Counted from the stretch's first letter, positions 16,896-25,101 are shown. The stretch: DNA of 64,000 bases from Homoserinimonas sp044769865 (GCF_044769865.1 NZ_JBIZWA010000001.1:1240001-1304000), one strand, 5' to 3'. Numbers and translations: made by a program. The notes: generated from the sequence alone by a model not told the origin.

Positions 16896-18109
16896 TGAGC
16901 ACGCCAGGTTCCCTCAAGGGGATTCGCGTCATCGAGATCGGCACGAGTGTCGCGGTGCCCTACGGCTGCCAGGTCCTCGCCGACTTCGGCGCCGAGGTCA
17001 TCAAGGTCGAGCGGCTCGGGGGCGGCGACGACGCCCGCGCCTGGGCGCCGCTCAGCAAGGGCGTCTCGGTCACCTTCCTCTCGCTCAACCGCAACAAGAA
17101 GTCGGTCGTCGTCAACTACAAGGACGAGAAGGGCAAGAAGGTCCTCGAAGACCTCATCGCCTCGGCCGATGTGCTCGTGCAGAACCTCCGCCCCGGCGCA
17201 CTCGCCAAGGCTGGCTTCTCCTGGGAGCGGATCCACGAGATCAACCCCCGTGTCATCTACGCCGACATGAGCGGCTACGGCCGCACGGGCCCCCGCGCCG
17301 AGCAGCCCGCCTACGACGCGATGCTGCAGGCCTACTCCGGTGTCGTCGCCATGACGGGCGAGGAGGGGGGCGCGCCCGCCCGCGTGCCGCTGTCGATGAT
17401 GGACATGGGCACGGGCATGTGGATCGCGCTCGGCGTTTTCGACGCACTCCGTCGCCGTGACCAGACGGGTGAGGGCGTGCACCTCGAAGTTTCGCTGCTG
17501 CAGACCGCCCTCGCCTGGGTCGCGACTCCGCTCATGAGCGTCGCGGCAGGAAGCCCCGTGCCCAAGCGCCTCGGCTCCGGCTTCCGCGGCAACGTGCCCA
17601 ACGGCGCCTACCCGGCATCCGACGGCTACGTCTTCCTCTCCTGCGGCAACAACGACACCCTCTACCGCCTCCTCGACGCGATCGAGGCGCCGGAACTGAA
17701 GGATGTGCCCGAGTTCGCCGACAACGTCACGCGCGTCAACAACCGCGGCGTCGTCAATGAGCGACTCGGTGCGGCCACGTCGCGCTTCACGATGGACGAG
17801 CTCATCGAGCGGCTCGACAAGGCCAACGTGCCCCACGCGGCCGTCAACACGCTCGACAAGGTCATCGTCGACCCGCAGGTGCAGGCCATCGGCCAGCTGG
17901 AGGAGATGGAGCACCCGCAGCTCGGCGAGTTCACGATCGTCAACACCCCCATCACCTTCGACGGGGAATACCTTGAGCACACCAACGCGCCCCCGGCCGT
18001 TGGTGCTGACACGGCCTCCGTGCTGGCAGAACTCGGCATCGAGGCATCCGACATCGACGCCCTCCTTGAGGCGGGCGTCATTGAGATCGCAGAAGGAGAC
18101 GCAGCATGA
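16895..18109 (+). CDS. CaiB/BaiF family III CoA-transferase (second copy)
   Basis: 404-residue family III CoA-transferase with the family N-terminus (VIEIGTSVAVPYGCQVLADFGAEVIKVER), QNLRPGALAKAGFSWERI and the catalytic aspartate at SMMDMGTG (Asp170). Clearly different from the copy at 8738, so two acids or two steps are probably activated. Some family members also act as racemases or isomerases on CoA esters, which cannot be excluded. The start codon overlaps the HMGL-like stop (TGATG) and the stop overlaps the hydratase gene (ATGA). Confidence 0.92.
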   Translation: MSTPGSLKGIRVIEIGTSVAVPYGCQVLADFGAEVIKVERLGGGDDARAWAPLSKGVSVTFLSLNRNKKSVVVNYKDEKGKKVLEDLIASADVLVQNLRPGALAKAGFSWERIHEINPRVIYADMSGYGRTGPRAEQPAYDAMLQAYSGVVAMTGEEGGAPARVPLSMMDMGTGMWIALGVFDALRRRDQTGEGVHLEVSLLQTALAWVATPLMSVAAGSPVPKRLGSGFRGNVPNGAYPASDGYVFLSCGNNDTLYRLLDAIEAPELKDVPEFADNVTRVNNRGVVNERLGAATSRFTMDELIERLDKANVPHAAVNTLDKVIVDPQVQAIGQLEEMEHPQLGEFTIVNTPITFDGEYLEHTNAPPAVGADTASVLAELGIEASDIDALLEAGVIEIAEGDAA

Positions 18110-18909
18110 GTGACGGACTTATCGCTGGCACCCCCGACGAGGTGCTCTACGAGGTCACCGACCACGTCGCGCGCATCACGATCAACCGCCCCGAGCGGCG
18201 CAACGCCATGAGCCGTCACACCGTGCAGCTGCTGCTCGAGGCCTTCGTTGAAGCGGGCGAAGACCCGGATGTCTGGGCCGTCGTCATCACGGGAACCGGC
18301 GACAAGGCGTTCTGCGCCGGCGGTGACCTCAAGGAGATGAACTCGATCGCCAAGGCCGGCCGCCAGGTGCACACGCCCATGACGGGCGTGCACCGCGCCA
18401 TGCTCGAGGTGATCGTCGAGACCTACAAGCCCGTCATCGCCGCCATCAACGGGCACGCGCTCGCAGGCGGATGCGAGATCGCGCTCGCCGCCGACATCCG
18501 TATCGCCGTCGAGGGCACGACGATCGGGCTCACCGAGGCGAAGCGCGGCATGGGGGCCAACTTCGGCTCCATCGTGCTGCCCCGCCTCGTTCCCCGCGGC
18601 TACGCGATGGACATGCTCTACACGGGCCGTATGGTCCCCGTCGAGGAGGCCGCCCAGATCGGCCTCGTCAACAAGGTCGTCTCGCGGGAATCCTTCGAGG
18701 AGGAGGTCGAGGCCTACGTGCGCAGCATCGTCGCGAACTCGCCCGTCTCCACGCGTCGCTACAAGGAGATGGCCGTCAAGGGCTGGGGCCTGCCCCTCGC
18801 CTCGGCGCTGCGCCTCAACGTGGGCCCCAACCCCTACACGAGCGAGGACCGCGCCGAGGGCGTCGCCGCGTTCGTTGAGAAGCGCGCACCCCAGTGGAAG
18901 AACAAATAG
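18106..18909 (+). CDS. Enoyl-CoA hydratase/isomerase family protein
   Basis: 267-residue crotonase. The first oxyanion-hole region is DKAFCAGGDLKEM, and the second is INGHALAGGCEIALAADIRIA. The region of the two catalytic glutamates reads LTEAKRGMGANFGSIVLPRL, so one glutamate is present (TEAK) and the second position is changed to part of GANFGS. This leaves hydration, isomerisation or retro-aldol activity open. It overlaps the CoA-transferase by 4 bp, and the ALDH gene follows 8 bp later. Most likely hydrates or isomerises the product of the acyl-CoA dehydrogenase. Confidence 0.9.
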   Translation: MSDGLIAGTPDEVLYEVTDHVARITINRPERRNAMSRHTVQLLLEAFVEAGEDPDVWAVVITGTGDKAFCAGGDLKEMNSIAKAGRQVHTPMTGVHRAMLEVIVETYKPVIAAINGHALAGGCEIALAADIRIAVEGTTIGLTEAKRGMGANFGSIVLPRLVPRGYAMDMLYTGRMVPVEEAAQIGLVNKVVSRESFEEEVEAYVRSIVANSPVSTRRYKEMAVKGWGLPLASALRLNVGPNPYTSEDRAEGVAAFVEKRAPQWKNK

Positions 18910-18917
18910 GAGACGTC

Positions 18918-20384
18918 ATGAGCCTGCTCGACGCAGACGTGTGGACCGGCAAGATCGCCGCGGGCGGATGGGTCGCCGGTGACGGCGAGCCGCTCGAGGT
19001 GACCGAGGCTGCGACGGGTGCCGTGATCGGCACTCTTGGCACCGCCTCGCTCGAGCAGGTCGCCGAGGCCTCGCGCCGTGCCGACCGCGCACAGCGCGAG
19101 TGGGCTCGCATGACGCCGGCCGCCCGCGCGACCGTGCTGCGCAAGGCGGGCGACATCTTCGAGCGGGATGCCGAGCTCATCAAGCCCTGGATCGTGCGCG
19201 AGAGCGGCGGCACCTGGGCCAAGGCGGGCACCGAGGTGCTCGCCGCCATCAGCGAGTGCCGTGAGGGGGCGGCCCTGCCCGCCCACCCGCACGGCGAGGT
19301 GCTCACGACCAACAAGCCGCGCTGGTCGATCGCGCGCCGTGTACCGGCGGGGGTCGTCTCGGTCATCGCACCGTTCAACTACCCGCTGACGCTCGCGATC
19401 CGTTCCGTCGCCCCCGCGCTCGCCCTCGGCAACGCGGTGCTGCTCAAACCGGACCCCCGCACCTCCGTGTGCGGCGGTGTCGTCATCCAGCGCGTCTTCG
19501 AGGAGGCGGGCCTCCCCGAGGGCGTGCTGCAGGTGCTGCCCGGTGGGGCGGATGTCGGTGCTGCCGTCGTGAGCGCCCCCGAGGTGCGCGTCATCTCCTT
19601 CACGGGCTCGACCGCGGCCGGGCGCCACGTGGGTAAGGCCGCAGCCGAGCACATGAAGCGTGCCCACCTCGAACTGGGTGGCAACAACGCCATCATCGTG
19701 CTCCCCGGTGCCGACCTCGACAAGGCGGCGGCGGCGGGCGCCTTCGGGTCGTTCCTGCACCAGGGCCAGATCTGCCAGGCGGCCGGTCGTCACCTCGTGC
19801 ACGAGTCGCAGGTCGACGAGTACGTCGCCAAGCTCGGCGCTATCGCAGACGCCGTGCGCGTGGGCGACCCCTTCGCCGAGGAGGGCGTGCAGATGGGCCC
19901 CATCATCGACGACCGCCAGTTCTCGGCCGTGCGCGGCATCGTCGATGACGCTGTCGCGGGCGGCGCGCAGCTGGTGACAGGAGGCCCCGCCGAGGGGCGG
20001 TGCTTCCGCCCGACCGTGCTGAGCGGGGTGCGCCCCGAGATGTCGGTGTGGAAGGACGAGATCTTCGGACCCGTCGCCCCCGTCACCTCCTACAGCACGA
20101 TCGAGGAGGCCATCGAGCTCGTCAACGCGAGCGAATACGGTCTCTCGGTCGCGATCCTGGGCGACGCGGGACTCGCGATGGATGTGTCCGACCAGATCCG
20201 CAGCGGTGTCGTGCACGTCAACGAGCAGACGGTCGGCGACGAGGCGAGCGCGCCCTTCGGCGGCATGGGAGCATCCGGAAACGGCTCACGCTTCGGCGGG
20301 CCGGGCGCGAACTTCGAGGCCTTCACCGAGACCCAGTGGGTCACGGTGCGCTCCGAGATCGAGACCTACAAGCTCCCCTCTTAA
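18918..20384 (+). CDS. Aldehyde dehydrogenase, benzaldehyde-dehydrogenase-like
   Basis: 488-residue NAD(P)-dependent aldehyde dehydrogenase. The cofactor region APFNYPLTLAIRSVAPALALGNAVLLKPD is followed by FTGSTAAG; the catalytic Glu is in HLELGGNNA and the nucleophile Cys in HQGQICQAAGR. The segment GSFLHQGQICQAAGRHLV resembles benzaldehyde and vanillin dehydrogenases. It would oxidise the aldehyde made by the benzoylformate-decarboxylase-like enzyme to the acid. The ATG at 18918 has AGGAG just upstream and is chosen over a start eight codons earlier. Last gene of the CoA operon, followed by a strong terminator. Confidence 0.9.
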   Translation: MSLLDADVWTGKIAAGGWVAGDGEPLEVTEAATGAVIGTLGTASLEQVAEASRRADRAQREWARMTPAARATVLRKAGDIFERDAELIKPWIVRESGGTWAKAGTEVLAAISECREGAALPAHPHGEVLTTNKPRWSIARRVPAGVVSVIAPFNYPLTLAIRSVAPALALGNAVLLKPDPRTSVCGGVVIQRVFEEAGLPEGVLQVLPGGADVGAAVVSAPEVRVISFTGSTAAGRHVGKAAAEHMKRAHLELGGNNAIIVLPGADLDKAAAAGAFGSFLHQGQICQAAGRHLVHESQVDEYVAKLGAIADAVRVGDPFAEEGVQMGPIIDDRQFSAVRGIVDDAVAGGAQLVTGGPAEGRCFRPTVLSGVRPEMSVWKDEIFGPVAPVTSYSTIEEAIELVNASEYGLSVAILGDAGLAMDVSDQIRSGVVHVNEQTVGDEASAPFGGMGASGNGSRFGGPGANFEAFTETQWVTVRSEIETYKLPS

Positions 20385-20394
20385 TTAAGAGGAG

Positions 20395-20427
20395 AAGGGG
20401 TCGGCATCCACTGGATGCCGGCCCCTT
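20395..20427 (+). terminator. Terminator of the CoA operon
   Basis: 15-bp stem with one G-T wobble, 20395-20409 against 20413-20427, loop ACT, starting 10 bp after the ALDH stop. It is followed directly by the 21-bp repeat array that separates this operon from the convergent mhpDEF genes. Confidence 0.85.
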
Positions 20428-20430
20428 CCG

Positions 20431-20527
20431 CTTTCCCAATTCAGGACTTGGCTTTCTCAATTCAGGAGTTGGCCTTCATAACTCAGGAGGTCCTGAATTA
20501 GGAGAGCCAACTCCTGAATTGTGAAAG
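20431..20527. repeat. 21-bp repeat array A (opposed units)
   Basis: Units at 20431-20451, 20452-20472 and a degenerate 20473-20493 read in one direction; 20486-20506 and 20507-20527 read in the other. The shared core is TCCTGAATTGTGAAAG or its complement. It lies between the convergent ALDH and mhpD genes. Related arrays occur at 24237, 38763 and 48205. It can fold into hairpins but has no coding capacity. Confidence 0.85.
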
Positions 20528-20540
20528 CGGGGCCTGAGCC

Positions 20541-21332
20541 CTACGCGAAGGTGACCTCGAGGTCGCCCAGTTCGCCGAAGGTGGCGCGGATGCTGTCGCC
20601 CGGCGCAATCGCGACGGCCGCCGTGATCGACCCCGCCATGACGACCGAGCCTGCTGCGAGCGTCGTGCCGAGGGCGCCGAGCGTGTTCGCGAGCCACACG
20701 ATGCCCTCGATGGGGTGACCGAGCACCGCGGCACCGACCCCCTCGCCGACGGTCTCACCATTGCGCTCGAGGGTCACGGGCAGCTCGGCGAGGTCGACCG
20801 CGTCGAGCGCCGCCTTCTCGCCGAGGATGAGGGCACCGGATGACGCGTTGTCCGAAATCGTGTCCGCGAGCGTGATCTTCCAGTCGGCGATGCGGGAGTC
20901 GATGACCTCGAGCGAGATGACGGCGTGGTCGATCGCCTCGGCGACATCCTCGCGGCTGAGCCCCGGTCCCTTGAGGTCGCGGCCGAGCACGAAGGAGATC
21001 TCCGGCTCGATGCGGGGCGCGATGAAGCGGTCGAGACTCACGGGAGCCGAGGCATCCAGCACCATGTCTTCGAAGAGGTGACCGAAGTCGGGCTGGTCGA
21101 CGCCCAACTGCTCCTGCATCGCCTTCGAGGTGAGGCCGACCTTGTAGCCGACGATGCGGCGGCCGGATTCCGTCCACTGCTTCACCTGGTGGAGCTGCAC
21201 GGCGTAGGCGTCTTCGATGCTCAGCCCGGAGTGGGTCGAGGTGAGGGGAGCGATGGGGGTGCCTGTCTCGTAGGCGCCCAGCAGCGCGTCGCCGAGGGTG
21301 GCGTGGTAGACCGAGTCGCGCTCGATGCTCAT
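20541..21332 (-). CDS. mhpD: 2-keto-4-pentenoate hydratase (2-hydroxypenta-2,4-dienoate hydratase)
   Basis: 263-residue member of the MhpD/XylJ hydratase family, part of the fumarylacetoacetase-like fold. It adds water to 2-hydroxypenta-2,4-dienoate to give 4-hydroxy-2-oxovalerate. Visible marks: GYKVGLTSKAMQEQLGV, the metal-binding IEPEISFVLGRDL, EVIDSRI and GHPIEGIVWLANTL. The ATG at 21332 overlaps the aldolase stop by 4 bp, so it is the last gene of the mhpF-mhpE-mhpD transcript. It is the only such hydratase in the window and presumably serves all the meta-cleavage branches. Confidence 0.93.
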   Translation of the reverse strand: MSIERDSVYHATLGDALLGAYETGTPIAPLTSTHSGLSIEDAYAVQLHQVKQWTESGRRIVGYKVGLTSKAMQEQLGVDQPDFGHLFEDMVLDASAPVSLDRFIAPRIEPEISFVLGRDLKGPGLSREDVAEAIDHAVISLEVIDSRIADWKITLADTISDNASSGALILGEKAALDAVDLAELPVTLERNGETVGEGVGAAVLGHPIEGIVWLANTLGALGTTLAAGSVVMAGSITAAVAIAPGDSIRATFGELGDLEVTFA

Positions 21333-22360
21333 GCTGCGTCCTTCTCCTTCAGCAGGTCGAGGGCCACGTCGACGATCATGTCCTCCTGGCCCCCCACCAT
21401 CTTGCGCTTGCCGAGCTCCATGAGGATCTCGATCGTCGGCACGCCGTAGCGAGCGGATGCTCGTTCCGCGTGCAGCAGGAACGACGAGTACACCCCGGCG
21501 TAACCGAGCCCGAGCGTCTCGCGGTCGACCTGCACAGGGCGCACCTGCAGCGGGCGCACGATCTCGTCGGCCGCGTCCATGAGGGCGAAGACGTCGGTGC
21601 CGTGGTTCCAGCCGAGCTTGTCGGCGACGGCGATGAAGACCTCGAGCGGGGCGTTGCCCGCACCCGCGCCCATGCCCGTGAGCGAGGCATCCACCCGGTT
21701 GACGCCCGCCTGCACGGCGGCGACCGAGTTGGCGACGCCGAGCGAGAGGTTGTGGTGCGCGTGGATGCCGATCTCGGTCTCGGGGTTGAGCACGTCGCGC
21801 ATCGCGTTGACGCGGTCGGTCACGTCGCCCATCGTCTGGGCGCCGGAGGAGTCGACGACGTAGACGCACTGGGCGCCGTAGCCCTCCATGAGCTTCGCCT
21901 GCTGGGCGAGGTTCGCCGGGGTCGTCATGGCGCTCATCATGAGGAAGCCGGTCGTGTTGAGCCCCAGCTCGCGCGCCGTCTCGATGTGCTGCGCCGAGAC
22001 ATCCGCCTCGGTGCAGTGGGTCGCGACGCGCACGTAGCTGACGCCGGCGGATGCCGCGCGCTTGAGGTCATGGATCGTGCCGACGCCCGGCAGCAGCAGG
22101 GTTGCGATCGCGATGTTCTCGGCGACCTCCGCGGCGGCCTCGATGAGCTCGACATCCGAATGGCGCGCGAAGCCGTAGTTGGCGCTTGATCCGGCGAGGC
22201 CGTCGCCGTGAGCGACCTCGACGCTGTCGACGCCGGCCTTGTCGAGCGCGGTGACGATGTCGCGCACGTTCTGCACCGTGTACTGGTGGCCGACGGCGTG
22301 GCTGCCGTCACGCAGCGTGACGTCGGAGATGAAGAGCTTGTCCTTGGTGGGGTCGAACAT
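21329..22360 (-). CDS. mhpE: 4-hydroxy-2-oxovalerate aldolase
   Basis: 343-residue DRE-TIM aldolase with the family start ISDVTLRDGSHAVGHQY (catalytic Arg and metal-binding Asp), YVVDSSGAQTMGDV, the metal-binding HAHHNLSLGVANS and the C-terminal communication domain. It cleaves 4-hydroxy-2-oxovalerate to pyruvate and acetaldehyde and normally channels the aldehyde to the acylating dehydrogenase, encoded 1 bp upstream. Length and order (dehydrogenase, aldolase, hydratase) match BphJ/BphI or HsaG/HsaF systems. Confidence 0.95.
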   Translation of the reverse strand: MFDPTKDKLFISDVTLRDGSHAVGHQYTVQNVRDIVTALDKAGVDSVEVAHGDGLAGSSANYGFARHSDVELIEAAAEVAENIAIATLLLPGVGTIHDLKRAASAGVSYVRVATHCTEADVSAQHIETARELGLNTTGFLMMSAMTTPANLAQQAKLMEGYGAQCVYVVDSSGAQTMGDVTDRVNAMRDVLNPETEIGIHAHHNLSLGVANSVAAVQAGVNRVDASLTGMGAGAGNAPLEVFIAVADKLGWNHGTDVFALMDAADEIVRPLQVRPVQVDRETLGLGYAGVYSSFLLHAERASARYGVPTIEILMELGKRKMVGGQEDMIVDVALDLLKEKDAA

Positions 22361-22361
22361 G

Positions 22362-23303
22362 TCAGGCCGCCTTCTCTGCCTGCGAGCGCAGGGCGATTGT
22401 TTCGGCGGCGCGCATCGCCGCGGAGGTCATGATGTCGAGGTTGCCGGCGTAGGCGGGCAGGTAGTGGGCGGCGCCCTCCACCTCGAGGAACACGCTCGTC
22501 TTCAGGCCCGTGAACTCGCCGACGCCGGGGATGACGATGGGCTGCTCGATGAGGTCGAACTGCACCTTCTGCTTGAGGCGGTAGCCGGGAACGTAGGCGT
22601 TCACCTTGGAGACCATTTCCTCGACGGCCGACTCGATGGCGGCCTGGTCGCCGGGCTCGGAGAGCGTGAACACGGTGTCACGCATCATGAGGGGCGGCTC
22701 GGCCGGGTTGAGCACGATGATGGCCTTGCCGCTCTCGGCGCGGCCAACCGTCGTGAGGGCCTCCGAGGTCGTCTCGGTGAACTCGTCGATGTTGGCGCGG
22801 GTTCCGGGGCCGGCCGACTTGCTGGCGATGGATGCCACGATCTCCGCGTACTTCACGGGAACGACGCTCGAGACGGCCGCAACCATCGGGATCGTCGCCT
22901 GACCGCCGCACGTGACCATGTTGAGGTTCGGGGCGTCGATGTGCTCCTCGAGGTTGACGACGGGCACGCAGTAGGGCCCGATCGCCGCGGGGGTGAGGTC
23001 GATGAGGCGGATGCCGGGCTTCGCCGCGAGGAGCTTCTCGGCGTTGTAGACGTGCGCCTTGGCGGAGGTGGCGTCGAAGACGATGTCGATGTCGGCGAAG
23101 ACGGGGTCGGCGATGAGTCCGTCGACGCCCGAGGAGATCGCCGTGACTCCCATGCTCGCTGCGCGGCGCAGGCCGTCACTGTCGGGGTCGATGCCGACGA
23201 GCGCGGCCGCCTTGAGCAGCCCCTTGCCGCGCAGGATCTTGATCATCAGGTCGGTGCCGATATTGCCGGAGCCGATGATGGCGACGTGGATGGGCTCGGC
23301 CAT
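22362..23303 (-). CDS. mhpF: Acetaldehyde dehydrogenase (acetylating)
   Basis: 313-residue acylating aldehyde dehydrogenase that turns acetaldehyde, NAD+ and CoA into acetyl-CoA. The Rossmann motif is VAIIGSGNIGTDLMIKIL, and the nucleophile cysteine is in MVTCGGQATIPMV. The start at 23303 has GAGAAGG upstream and puts the Rossmann fold at the N-terminus as usual; an in-frame ATG 18 codons earlier is rejected. First gene of the lower-pathway operon, divergent from the IclR gene at 23456, with a dyad operator between them. Confidence 0.95.
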   Translation of the reverse strand: MAEPIHVAIIGSGNIGTDLMIKILRGKGLLKAAALVGIDPDSDGLRRAASMGVTAISSGVDGLIADPVFADIDIVFDATSAKAHVYNAEKLLAAKPGIRLIDLTPAAIGPYCVPVVNLEEHIDAPNLNMVTCGGQATIPMVAAVSSVVPVKYAEIVASIASKSAGPGTRANIDEFTETTSEALTTVGRAESGKAIIVLNPAEPPLMMRDTVFTLSEPGDQAAIESAVEEMVSKVNAYVPGYRLKQKVQFDLIEQPIVIPGVGEFTGLKTSVFLEVEGAAHYLPAYAGNLDIMTSAAMRAAETIALRSQAEKAA

Positions 23304-23338
23304 TCCAGTACCTTCTCTCGATAGCGTGTGGGCCGATC

Positions 23339-23377
23339 TTGTTCGAAGTTTCGGCACTTGTTCTATATATCGAACAA
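23339..23377. promoter_or_regulatory. Candidate IclR operator between mhpF and iclR
   Basis: TTGTTC (23358-23363), eight A/T-rich bases, GAACAA (23372-23377): a perfect 6-bp dyad. A further TTGTTC half-site lies at 23339-23344, 19 bp upstream of the first arm. It is 36-75 bp from the mhpF start and about 80 bp from the iclR start, in the only AT-rich spot of the region, so it probably overlaps the divergent promoters. Confidence 0.6.
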
Positions 23378-23455
23378 TGCGAGAGGCGAGATGTCAAGCG
23401 GATGTCGCGGACTCCCAGTTTGCGCTCCACCCCCCAGGCCGAGTATCCATAGGGA

Positions 23456-24220
23456 ATGGCCCGCCTCACACCCGCCGTCGTGCGCACCCTCGACATCCTC
23501 GAGTTGTTCCTCGACGCCGACGGGCCCATCACGGCGCCAGAGGTCGTCCGTCGCACGGGCGTGCCACGCACGACGGCCCACGAACTGCTCTCGACGCTCG
23601 TCGCCCGCGACTACCTGCAGAAGGACGACGGCGGCGGCTTCCGGCTCGGGGTGCGACTCCTGCACCTCGGCAACGCATACTCGGCCCGCTTCGACATGCT
23701 TGCCGCCGCGAACGAGGCCGCCCGCTCGCTGTCTGCGAAGACCGACGAGACCGTGAGCGTTGCCCTGCGCGAGGGTGCCGACGTCTTCTACCTCGCCAAG
23801 GTCGAGCCGAGGGACACGCTGCGCCTCCCGTCCAGCATCGGCCAGCGACTCCCCGCCAACGTCACGGGGCTCGGCAAGGTGCTGCTCGCCTACGTGTCGC
23901 CGACGACCCTCCGCGAGCTGTTTCCAGATCCGGATGCGCTGCCGCGGATGACGGAGCGCAGCATCCGCTCTCTCGACGCGCTTGAGCAGGAACTCGAGGG
24001 CGTGCGCGAGACGGGGGTCGCGTTCGAGCGCGAGGAATCGACCCCTGGGGTGTGGTGCGTCGCTGCCCCCGTGCGGGACTCCTCGGGCGCGGTGGTCGCG
24101 GCCATCAGCCTGTCGGTGCCATCCGCTCGCTTCTCAGAGCGCGCCGACAACGACTGGGCCGAACTCGTGCGCGCGGCGGGCGACGACCTCTCGTCGAGCC
24201 TCGGCTACGCGGCTCCCTAA
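23456..24220 (+). CDS. IclR-family transcriptional regulator
   Basis: 254-residue IclR regulator. The HTH region is VVRTLDILELFLDADGPITAPEVVRRTGVPRTTAHELLSTL, followed by the effector domain with GLGKVLLAYV and VAAPVRDSSGAVVAAISLSVP. The HTH lies almost at the N-terminus because there is little leader sequence. Divergent from mhpF with a TTGTTC-N8-GAACAA dyad between, so it very likely controls the mhpFED lower pathway and itself. Repeat array B follows. Confidence 0.92.
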   Translation: MARLTPAVVRTLDILELFLDADGPITAPEVVRRTGVPRTTAHELLSTLVARDYLQKDDGGGFRLGVRLLHLGNAYSARFDMLAAANEAARSLSAKTDETVSVALREGADVFYLAKVEPRDTLRLPSSIGQRLPANVTGLGKVLLAYVSPTTLRELFPDPDALPRMTERSIRSLDALEQELEGVRETGVAFEREESTPGVWCVAAPVRDSSGAVVAAISLSVPSARFSERADNDWAELVRAAGDDLSSSLGYAAP

Positions 24221-24236
24221 CTCACGCCCAGCCCGG

Positions 24237-24366
24237 CTTTCCCAATTCAGGACTTGGCTCTCCTAATTCAGGACTTTGCCTTCCCATCCCAGGAACGACC
24301 TCGCCACCTCCTGAATTGTGAAAGCCACCTCCTGAATTGTGAAAGCCAGGTCCTGAGTTGGGAAAG
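24237..24366. repeat. 21-bp repeat array B (three units each way)
   Basis: The clearest array: units at 24237-24257, 24258-24278 and 24279-24299 in one direction, a 4-base centre, then 24304-24324, 24325-24345 and 24346-24366 in the other. Units are exactly 21 bp and tandem; 24304-24324 and 24325-24345 are identical. It lies between two genes on the same strand (iclR and gntR), ending just before the gntR operator. Confidence 0.9.
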
Positions 24367-24371
24367 CAGGG

Positions 24372-24383
24372 CTGGCATGCCAG
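24372..24383. promoter_or_regulatory. Candidate GntR operator before gntR
   Basis: Perfect 12-bp palindrome CTGGCATGCCAG, 19 bp before the gntR start codon. Two copies with one mismatch each lie in the divergent region at 27417-27428 and 27493-27504, which suggests one regulator acting on its own gene and on the MHS carrier and phenol hydroxylase operons. Confidence 0.6.
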
Positions 24384-24402
24384 CATCGTCCATACTGGAT
24401 GG

Positions 24403-25101
24403 ATGAGCGACGTCGACAATCAGCGCAGCAGGGGGCGGCTCTCGGGCCAGGTGTACGAGACACTCAAATCGCGGCTCCTTGATGGCGACTACCCTGCGGG
24501 CTCCCGTGTCTCGGTCGAGACCGTGCGGGCCGAGTTCGGGGTGAGCAAGCAGCCCGTCATGGAGGCCCTGCGCCAGTTGGCCGCCGACGGCATCGTCGAG
24601 ATCCTGCCCCAGATCGGGTGCGTCGTGAAGAGCTATTCACCGCGCGACGTCGTCGACTTCTTCGAGGTGTTCGCGGCCTTCGAGGGAGCGATGGCGGGGG
24701 CGGCAGCCAAGCGCGGCACCCCTGAGGATGTGCAGCGCCTCGAGTCGATCATCGCGGCGGCAACGGCTCGCGATCACCAGCCGGGCGCCGACGAGTCCTC
24801 CGCCTACCGCCGGGAGAACCGCGACTTCCACTCCGCGATCCACCGCGCGGTGGCCTCGCCGATCATGTCGGAGTCCAGCCGGCGACTCTGGGACCTCAGT
24901 GACTTCCTCATCAACACGGCGGGCCGCCCGCTCCCGCTCGGCTACGTGACGGAGGAGCGGCACAGTGAGCACGCCGAGATCGTCGCCGCCATCCGTGCCG
25001 GCGATTCCGAGGAGGCCCGCCGGGTGATGGAGGCGCACATCCGCTCGACCCCCGCCCTCATCCTCGGCGATGTTCTGGCCGACCAGGGGGCTGCGCGATG
25101 A
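24403..25101 (+). CDS. GntR-family transcriptional regulator (FadR/FCD type)
   Basis: 232-residue GntR regulator. The winged helix contains VYETLKSRLLDGDYPAGSRVSVETVRAEFGVSKQPVMEALRQLAADG; the C-terminal helical domain is of FCD type with FHSAIHRAVASPIM and HAEIVAAIRAGDSEEARRVMEAHI. The start at 24403 is chosen because the 12-bp palindrome lies upstream of it; an earlier in-frame start would run through the operator. It overlaps the MetAP-like gene by 4 bp. Probably controls the genes on both sides of 27.4-27.55 kb. Confidence 0.9.
   Translation: MSDVDNQRSRGRLSGQVYETLKSRLLDGDYPAGSRVSVETVRAEFGVSKQPVMEALRQLAADGIVEILPQIGCVVKSYSPRDVVDFFEVFAAFEGAMAGAAAKRGTPEDVQRLESIIAAATARDHQPGADESSAYRRENRDFHSAIHRAVASPIMSESSRRLWDLSDFLINTAGRPLPLGYVTEERHSEHAEIVAAIRAGDSEEARRVMEAHIRSTPALILGDVLADQGAAR

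Noticed and set aside
24268..24400. Short frames inside repeat array B as small genes
   Set aside because: They consist of translated repeat units and have no ribosome site or conserved feature.
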